The position numbers were made by a program, and so were the translations under genes. Under the pieces are notes generated by a model. It was not told where the DNA came from. It did not search any database and was given only the letters and a program-made list of their open reading frames with translations. Positions 56,920 through 64,000 of a stretch of 64,000 nt of DNA are shown piece after piece; positions within the stretch are counted from its first letter, which is position 1; each line of letters opens with the position of its first letter. The DNA is taken from the NCBI GenBank assembly GCA_020284085.1, contig JACEVL010000493.1, positions 857,501 to 921,500 on the forward strand. The letters run 5' to 3'. This DNA is from Aporrectodea caliginosa (Eukaryota > Annelida > Clitellata > Crassiclitellata > Lumbricidae).

Positions 56920-56999
56920 GCAAGTGTTTCATATCTTCCTCTTTCTGAAATTAATTTGTTTGAGTTTATTTATTTTATTTATTTATTTTTCCAATAATT

Positions 57000-57045
57000 T
57001 ATATAGCGCGCCTTCAGGATTCCAACTCAGAGGCGCTCCCTGCGT
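57000..57045 (-). mobile_element. L2-like LINE 3' terminus, minus strand
   Basis: tatagcgcgccttcaggatt and ctcagaggcgctccc, the shared terminus, without a coding part. Confidence 0.6.
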
Positions 57046-57435
57046 TAATCTAAATCATGTTAGAGTCAATATGACCAAACAGTCAATCAAAAACGAACAC
57101 AGCTCGATGAATAGTTCAAGTGCTCTGTATGTTTTCTTGTATTTTGCATAGCGATGTTAAGTACTTGTATGCAGTGTGCCGTTAGGACGTGTGATACTGT
57201 ATGTTCCATTTTGTTTCATGAGAATCTGGATATTTTAATCCCAGAGGATTCTTTCAAAACTAATTTTGATTCAAAGAAAGCCTATATATAGTGTATTTGC
57301 AGTCACTAACATTATTATAGACGAGTTTGTAAACGATGTTAGCCTACTGCAATGTATATTTTAAAACCTGTGTTTGTATTTTAAATTTATGTTTCAATAA
57401 CTGACTAGACTGAAAACTGTTTTTGTTATTACCAG

Positions 57436-57498
57436 GATGTGTTTCTTATATGTTTTTCAATCGACAGTCCAGATTCCTTGAAGAATGTCAGAGAAAAG
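57436..57498 (+). CDS. Rac-like copy B, exon 4
   Basis: DVFLICFSIDSPDSLKNVRE then K; identical peptide to copy C exon 4. Confidence 0.75.
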
Positions 57499-57662
57499 GT
57501 CTGCTTTACAATTTCTTTTCCTGGACTTAGACGTGCCGTGGCAATTGACACAGATTTGAAATAATAACTTCGAATGTTCAGTTTCTGAGTTTCTGCCAGT
57601 TAAATTACCCATGGTATAATTGTTTATAAATGACTAGTGTTTTAAAGTGCATAGGCTGTTAA

Positions 57663-57938
57663 GGGGCCATCCATTATTATGTCAACAAAATGGTGGAAGG
57701 GGAAGTTTTGTAAAGTTTGACAGTTGTTGACAAGGGGAGGGGTGTTCAATAAAAATTGACGTCGGCAATTTTTTTTTATGCATCGACACAGACCCTTCAG
57801 AGTGGTAGCTTAAACATTAAATAATAATACGGCTATAATTTTATCGGGGGTCCTTGAATGTTTGGCAGTTGTTGACAAGGGGGAGGGAGCGGGTCAAAAA
57901 CTGCCTAAAATTTGTTGACATATTTAACTGATGACCCC
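57663..57938. mobile_element. PIF/Harbinger-type MITE in copy B intron 4
   Basis: TTA on both sides (57659-57661, 57939-57941). Inverted ends about 30 bp long, beginning GGGGCCATCCATTATTATG. Same insertion as in copy C. Confidence 0.85.
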
Positions 57939-58283
57939 TTAGTTCTTACAATAGGGCCTACTTCCGCTATCAGTAGTCATTAAATTTTGATAACTGTATT
58001 TTTTTGTAATTTTAAATTTGTGTAGTGCCTCCTTAAAAGTAACAAATGTATACTGAATTTTAGATAGCCTGTATACCAAGGTACACTTTAATGTGATGTC
58101 TGCTGAAAGCAGGCGCCAGCATTGTAGGAATGCTCATGTACATTAACTGTTTACTATCACAAGATCGTCAGCTACCACCAGAAATGCTTGTCCACCGAAT
58201 AGTTGCGATATAATTTAGTGAGTGTCTGCCATGAAAAGAGGTAGCATTATTTGACGATAATAGTTTATTGATTAACTTTTTAG

Positions 58284-58418
58284 TGGTACCCAGAAGTAAG
58301 TCACCACTGTCCTTCGACTCCAATTGTTCTTTTGGGGACAAAGCTTGATTTGCGAGAAGACAAGGATACCTTTGAAAGACTTAATAGGAGCAGACACTCG
58401 CCGATCACCTATAAGCAG
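58284..58418 (+). CDS. Rac-like copy B, exon 5
   Basis: Intact 45 codons, [26 protein letters not shown], ending PITYKQ. The difference from copy C is four rather than five Gs. Confidence 0.8.
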
Positions 58419-59023
58419 GTTGGAACCTGTTCTTGATTATTTGTGTCCAACATACTGCAAGAGTCTACCGATTATCTTGGTCGAGTGTCAGTGCAAAGGT
58501 CGGGGTTCAAATCTCCTCCATGGCGTAGAGAGGTATTGAGGTTTTTGCACCATGTGTGGCCCATAGAGACCTAAGCTATAAAATAGGTGCATTTATTGTA
58601 CGCTGTCAGTGGCAGGGTAAAGAACTGGTCACACATCTTCAGTAGCCGAAACACAGGAAATGAGAATAACTAGCATGTCATAGCCATGGCTGTATGTTGA
58701 AGTTAGCTGAAGGACTTCTTCCATTTTGTCTCTTTGATCACCAATCTACTGGAATTTATTCAAAATTTATTTAACTTCAGTTACTTAGATATTTGTTATA
58801 AATCGCTCAAAATAGTCTGAATGCAGCAATCACAATGGTAGGCCTATATACATTTAATGTTATATTAGGCAAGCTTAGGCACAAATACAATCGTAGTTAA
58901 TTCCAATGATGGGCTTAAAGTTAAAGTTCTTTTCATTGTGTACAAAAATCTAAGACTTCAATAATATTAAGCAGTGAGTCGTTTAGAATTTAAAGTTCTG
59001 ATAGAATACTTTTCGCCGTACAG

Positions 59024-59179
59024 GGTTTGGCATTGGCTGAGGATATCAATGCTCTCGAATACTTGGAATGCTCAGCTCTGACTGAAAAGGATCTGAGGAT
59101 AGTTTTCGAGAAGTCGATTCTAGCAGTGCTTTGCCCAAAGACGAAACCAAAGCCAACGCGGAAATGTCTATTGTTTTAA
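59024..59179 (+). CDS. Rac-like copy B, terminal exon 1
   Basis: 51 codons, GLALAEDINALEYLECSAL..., tail KPKPTRK, CLLF. AATAAA at 59381. Confidence 0.8.
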   Translation, partial: GLALAEDINALEYLECSALTEKDLRIVFEKSILAVLCPKTKPKPTRKCLLF

Positions 59180-60349
59180 GGTGTTTTCAACCGTGCTGAC
59201 TTCCATCATTGTTCAGATCAGCAGTAAATGCATGACCATTTCTGCTTTTTTTATTGGTACTGTAATCGTGATTTTTCATTAAAAAGCATGTGCTACTTAC
59301 AAACTCCTATTTTTATTCGTGCAATACTGTCATTGTATTGTCTGTGGATGCACTTGTGGCAGTGTTATTCCGGCCGCGAAAATAAACTCCAACTGAGAAC
59401 AACTCGGCAATATTGGAGAACAGTGGTTGAATCCAGTGGGTTCGCTCTGGGTCGATGAGAGCGTGAGGATGATTGAGGATGACTGAGGATCGTTTTCTGC
59501 CGATGGTCAGCTGGTGTGGCTCGCTCGGAAGTGGAATATTTCCTCCTAAGGCCAGACGTCAGTATAAACTCAGAACGCGACCGCATGACTGATTTACCAA
59601 CTGAAGACAAAAGATATTTCATCACAAGGGTTTTATTTAAAAAAATCATGTACTAGTTCTCTCTTCCCTTTGTAGGATTCGACAGACGGCACTTCTGCTC
59701 AGTGCCAAATACATCCGCTATCAATCATATTAAACCTATATATCTGTTGGCCCTATTCTCAGGTGCCTTGGCGCGAGCGTGTAAATACTGCTAATTTTAG
59801 TCCGTGAATATAAATCCCCCGTTTGTTTCTGTGTAGGCCTACGACGAAGTAACGTTGTTAAAGTCTTGTGCAAGACTATAGGCTATAAAATAAGTTCACT
59901 GGTATATACCCTGTCCGTTGTCAGAGTAAACAACGGGTCACCCATCTTCGGTAGCCGAACCACAGAAAATCGAAATTGCTAGCACTTCATACACATGGCT
60001 TCAAGTCGGAGTTAGCTCAAGGACTGCTCCTATTTTGTCCTTATTCACTAGTTTACGGGAATTTATTGAAAATTTATTTCACTTCATTTACCTAGATGTT
60101 TGTGTTCTTAATCCATAAAACATAGTCCTATATACAACGTCATTACATACAATCATAATCGAATATGCATTGAATGTTATTATTATATTCCAGAATAGTC
60201 ATAAATACAATCTTAGTTACTTACAGTTGTAAGTTTTTAGTCGAAGTTCTTCTTATTATATAAAAAATTTCAAGACTTAAATATAATGCCAAAAAGTGAA
60301 TCATTTAGAATTCAATTGAAGTTCTAATTGAATACTTTTGAACGTGCAG

Positions 60350-60505
60350 GGTTTGGCAATGGCTAAGAAGATCAATGCTGTAAAATACTTGGAATGCTCA
60401 GCCAAGACTCAAACGGACCTGAGGACAGTTTTCGAGGAGGCGATTCGAGCAGCGCATTATGAAAAGCTGAAGCGAAAGTCAACGCGAAAGTGTCTATTGT
60501 TTTAA
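60350..60505 (+). CDS. Rac-like copy B, terminal exon 2
   Basis: 51 codons, [19 protein letters not shown]..., tail [11 protein letters not shown]. It comes with a stretch of intron 5 (59880-60349) that aligns best to copy A (48470-48954), so it arose by a separate partial duplication. Its poly(A) signal is weakened to AATGAA (60704). Confidence 0.75.
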   Translation, partial: GLAMAKKINAVKYLECSAKTQTDLRTVFEEAIRAAHYEKLKRKSTRKCLLF

Positions 60506-60710
60506 GGTGTTTTCAACCGAGCTGGCTTCCTTACTCTTCAGAACAACAGTGGATGCATGACCACTTTTTGTTGCCTTTCCTATTGGTACTATAATCGTAA
60601 TTTTTAATAAAATGCATGTGTGACTTACAAGCTCCTATTTTAGTTCTGGCAATACTGTCATTGTGTCTGTTAATGCACTTTTAGCATTGTTATTGCGATC
60701 GTGAATGAAA

Positions 60711-61360
60711 CTCCAACTGAGAAAGACTCCGTTAAAATGTGGGAAAAGTTGTTTAGACCAGCGTAAACTCTGATCTGTTGATTTTAAGTGGAGGTAGACA
60801 TGATTGCTATTAATAATTAAATGACTTGATAAATGTTGCGTTCAACAATGCGTAGGGTTTTATCTGACAAAAGCAGTGAACATCGAAATCAAGAGAATCT
60901 TACTTAATCTTTGTGCAATGATGGTTTTGTTCGCAAATGATCGATTATATTTAAAATGTGCACAGCGTAATCTTGCCTTTAGGTTAAACAGTATACATGT
61001 ATTATACGTTACTAAACTGGTATATGAAGAATTTTTATAAATGTATAAATTAGATCTTTTTTATACACAGATTATTTGTGTATATATGAATATTAAATGA
61101 GTGTGGTACAGTGGTCTAGTGGTTGACATGCTGACCCATTAAACCTAAATTTCAGGGTCATATTCTTGCATGAATTGATAGATAAGATATGCCAATGTTT
61201 CTGGTCCACTGGTTCCCTATAATAGGAAGCATGGCAATGAGAGATTGCATGGCTAGCTTACGCCTTACGGAGAGGGTTCTGCAGCCATATTAAACACTTG
61301 ACCACGATTAAAGCAAGGCAGTCCTTTTACACACATCGGATCCTGAGCTCGCATGGGCTC
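60711..61360. other. Spacer with a possible SINE relic
   Basis: At 61088-61160 a tRNA-like A box (TGGTCTAGTGGTTGACATG) is visible, with a weak B box. Nothing else recognised. Confidence 0.4.
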
Positions 61361-62110
61361 TCGGGGTCAGTTTATTTTATGTGGTTCGTGCCACAACCGT
61401 TGGTATGATGCTGCATTGCTCGTGTATGTATGTGATGAGCCTTCGCGGGAGGGCAGGAGCGGGAGGCCCTTTGAGGAAATTATCCGGAGGTTGGTGCGCC
61501 AAAGGTACTTACCTCTATCTTCTTCTTTTTTTAGACTATTTGCAACAATGCCGAGGTCCAAACCTATTGCCCTCCCTCCTCTCATCCCTGGCATCGAGCG
61601 GGTCCAGGAGATGGTTATTTTGGGTATCACCATCTCTGATGGGGCACATTGACAAAATATGCTGCTAAGCCCGACAATCCATGTTCGCGCTACGTGTTTT
61701 GGTCGCCCATGGTCTCCACGGTCAACGTCTTTTTGACGCTGTTGGAGCTACTACCCTCGTACGGCTACTTTATGCCTCCTCTCTGTTTGGTGGGTATTTG
61801 CCACTGTAAGGGAACGTAAACGCCTTAACGGTATTCTGAAAAAATTGACCCGTTCAGGCTTCCTCCCTGCCGATTTTCCTAGTTTTGACAAACACTGTTC
61901 TAGATCTGATTCTACTCTTTTCCATTCAATTCTCTTAAATCCTTGTCACGTCCTTCATGACCTCCTCCCTCCCCGTGAGGTCAGTCCATATCATACGCGA
62001 CCCAGGCCACATGATCTCGCCCTGCTCAGAATTGATGCCATTGCAAAAATAAGTTTTATTATGAGAATGTTATATGACTTTGCATAAATGTGCGTATTAT
62101 TTATTTTTCT
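61361..62110 (+). mobile_element. LINE family D, C-terminal RT part
   Basis: Frames give RVQEMVILGITISDG, then LLYAS, then ILKKLTRSGFLPADF and DLLPPREVSPYHTRPRPHDLALL, ending at about 62087. Broken into several frames. Confidence 0.8.
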
Positions 62111-62512
62111 GTAAGCTACTGTGCGCATGCTGATAGTCAAAAAAGAATATTCTTACTTACTTACATTAATGCGGATATACCAGACTCTGCCTGTATTCTG
62201 CACAATCATTATTATGTGTTGGATTCATTGTTTCTACCGATCCAGAAAACTCGCTACTCCCTGCGGCCCCTATCCCATAACCGTGAGCTGCCCGGGTTTG
62301 ACAACCTATCTCAGAAATGCTTCCGTGCCAGGATACTATACAAATAAGGTTCCCTAGATCAGTTTATTTAAGTTCTTCATTTGTCCTGTATGACTAGCCC
62401 TAACTCTTCCTCCTCTAGATTCCCCTGATATAAAATAACTTATCCCATTCAATTATGTACAGTGCTGTGCGTTTGCTAGTGCTTCTCAATAAAGAATATT
62501 CTTACTTACGTA
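62111..62512 (+). mobile_element. Second LINE family D 3' end
   Basis: After a tattcttacttacttac tail of the first element, another C-terminal frame reads NRELPGFDNLSQKCFRARIL. It ends in caataaagaatattcttact. Confidence 0.65.
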
Positions 62513-62656
62513 CGTCAGGACCATTTAATTAATCGTAAGGCAGCTAGAGCTGATCTGTTAGAATTTTCGGGCTACATGAGCGTTTCTACAGGGACCATAA
62601 TTATAATTGTGTGATCGACATGCCAGTGAAACACTATAGGGTGCGATGGTGTACAT

Positions 62657-63004
62657 CAGTGCTGTCCAACCTTTTTGACCCTGCGGGCCACCGAAGAAGT
62701 AATTTTTGAAGCCGAGGGCCGCACCAGTCAACTCAAAAGCAGCGACTAAAATTTATTGAAAATTATTAACTGTATTATAATTAATTATGGAGTTATCATA
62801 ATGAATGCGTCTTGGGAACTGGATTTTGTGTACACATTGTCAAATGATAAGCCAGTTACGAACGAATAGCAATGCAAGTAGGCCAGTGACTGTCTTTCAC
62901 TTCATTTTAACAGAAATTGCAAATATTTAGCGAGCTGTGGCGGGCCACTAAGAATCTGCCGGCGGGCCGCATGCGGCCCGCGGGCCGCGGGTTGGACAGC
63001 ACTG
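62657..63004. mobile_element. hAT-type MITE, CAGTGCTGTCC family
   Basis: Perfect 8-bp duplication GTGTACAT on both sides (62649-62656, 63005-63012). Ends CAGTGCTGTCCAACC and its inverse. GC-rich gcgggccgc blocks near the ends. Confidence 0.9.
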
Positions 63005-63029
63005 GTGTACATACATAAGTACTTATATA

Positions 63030-63215
63030 CAGGGATGGGCAGTAATTGAAATTACGTAATTGAAATTACTCGAAATTGCGCAATTTGTAATTTGTTAATT
63101 TGTAATTCAATTACATTTCCCATGTATTTTGTAATTCAAAATTACATTTCATGTCCCAAAGTAATTTGTAATTTGTAATTCAATTACATTTTCCAGAGTA
63201 ATCTGCCCATCCCTG
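63030..63215. mobile_element. hAT-type MITE, CAGGGATGGGCAG family
   Basis: Perfect 8-bp duplication CTTATATA (63022-63029, 63216-63223). Ends CAGGGATGGGCAGTAATT and inverted CAGGGATGGGCAGAT. Same family as 53472-53656. Confidence 0.92.
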
Positions 63216-63223
63216 CTTATATA

Positions 63224-63398
63224 GGGCCTAAAGGGTTTACGGGTAGAAGCTCCATGACTCCAGCACGTTAAGGCGCGCTGAATCCCAGAGGAGGGGTGTT
63301 ATATTCTCATTTGATCATCTATTTCACACAGCAGATACCCGCCTTTTCTCAGTCATTAGGAGAAATCCGGGACATGTCTTGTATGACCTACTCCCACC
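63224..63398. repeat. Spacer duplicated from 39350-39530
   Basis: gggtagaagctccatgactc, acgttaaggcgcgctgaatc and ttaggagaaatccgggacat match the spacer between copies C and A. In that spacer the promoter region of the next GTPase copy follows within 300 bp. Confidence 0.8.
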
Positions 63399-64000
63399 AG
63401 AGGCGGATTAAGGCATGTTCAACATGTTCGGCCGAACAGGGGCCCCCACACTTGAGGGGCCCCCACACATGAAAAAGAATTTTTTTCAATATTTTATAAT
63501 TATTGTTATTTATTAAGCCTAATAGTAATGAGCACAAAACTCAGAATAAATTATTCGAAACTGCTCATTTTAATATACACAAAACGCAACTTTTGCACTT
63601 GTGTGGGTTCCTATTAAAGTTTCCATTATCAGGCAGATAGGCCTACATCTCAAGATCAGCCGAAAACGAAATGATTCAGTTTGCTGGCCTAGCAAAGTCA
63701 CTTGCTCATGAACAGAAACATCCTTTACCGGTTAATTACAAAAACGAGACTCAAGGACACCTTTCCAAATGTTGAGAAACCACTGCAAATAATTATATCT
63801 TGTTTTGACGGTGACAAACTGCAGCAGAGAACCCAAGACCCAAATTGATTAAAAACAGACTGACAGCGTCAAAGTCGGAAGACACAGACTGGTTAGTTTA
63901 ATTGGCATTTCTGAGCATCGAAAGTAACATACAATACAGTACATTGCTTAAAACATTCAGAAGTGCACATTGAAGCCGGGCAACCATTAAGAACCGTAGG
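63399..64000. mobile_element. Left end of a hAT-like element, cut by the window
   Basis: Begins CAGAGGCGGATTAAGGC followed by ggggcccccacac blocks, a type known in many animal genomes. The right end is outside the window, so the extent is uncertain. No clear transposase frame is seen. Confidence 0.45.

Larger units (their letters stand above)
52064..60710 (+). pseudogene. Rac-like GTPase copy B, 5' half damaged, 3' half intact
   Basis: Exon 1 (52075-52109) and P-loop exon 2 (55215-55259) are open and keep GDGGVGKTS with Gly12. Exon 2 lacks about four codons and its original donor. Exon 3 (56779-56919) changes frame: one frame has NINL, another has EDCDRLRSLSYPET. Exons 4 (57436-57498), 5 (58284-58418) and two terminal exons (59024-59179, 60350-60505) are intact. 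A full Rac product cannot be joined from the exons I see. It could still be transcribed, or the 3' exons could be used from another start. Confidence 0.65.

Overview
This is a repeat-rich stretch of animal nuclear DNA, AT-rich, with split genes, GT-AG introns, AATAAA signals, many microsatellites and a very dense load of transposons. The mix of L2/CR1-like and other non-LTR retrotransposons, tRNA-derived SINEs, hAT, PIF/Harbinger and piggyBac-type MITEs, and a secreted ILEI-domain gene fits a marine invertebrate. An ambulacrarian or other invertebrate deuterostome is my guess, with low confidence. Nothing is bacterial: there are no operons and no CRISPR.

Layout. 1-19.4 kb: no convincing host gene. 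It holds long trinucleotide microsatellites, a dispersed repeat family in both orientations (core near 'AAGCCTGGATAAAGGAGGAG' on one strand), two segmental duplications (3.54-5.14 = 6.35-8.14 kb; 10.56-12.47 = 13.98-18.2 kb), a piggyBac-type deletion derivative with TTAA ends (12.78-13.76 kb), a CRE-like TGACGTCA cluster and LINE fragments. 19.4-25 kb: a three-exon gene for a predicted secreted 242-residue protein with a short coiled coil and an ILEI/PANDER (FAM3-type) domain; its promoter elements and poly(A) signals are visible, and its introns carry several MITEs with clean target-site duplications. 26.8-32.3 kb: a 20-bp satellite array of roughly 270 units that begins at the 3' end of an L2-like LINE and ends inside a Rac-like gene copy. 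32.3-60.5 kb: a tandem cluster of three Rac-like small GTPase copies, called here C (3' exons only), A (complete) and B (damaged 5' half). 60.5-64 kb: LINE 3' ends, three MITEs (one cut by the window end), and spacer sequence that repeats the spacer after copy C, so the cluster probably continues.

The Rac cluster is the main biology. Copy A can be joined from six exons into 193 codons, against 192 in human Rac1, with all intron phases compatible. It has the Rho-family insert, TKLD and SAK motifs, a polybasic tail and a CAAX box. Yet it carries Ala at the Gly12 position, Cys at the Gln61 position, and a switch I that reads like a Rab (STIGI) rather than a Rac (PTVFDNY). That predicts a GTP-locked, atypical GTPase with changed partners. 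Copies C and B share a recent duplication, with a SINE present in C and absent from B, and both have two tandem terminal exons with different tails.
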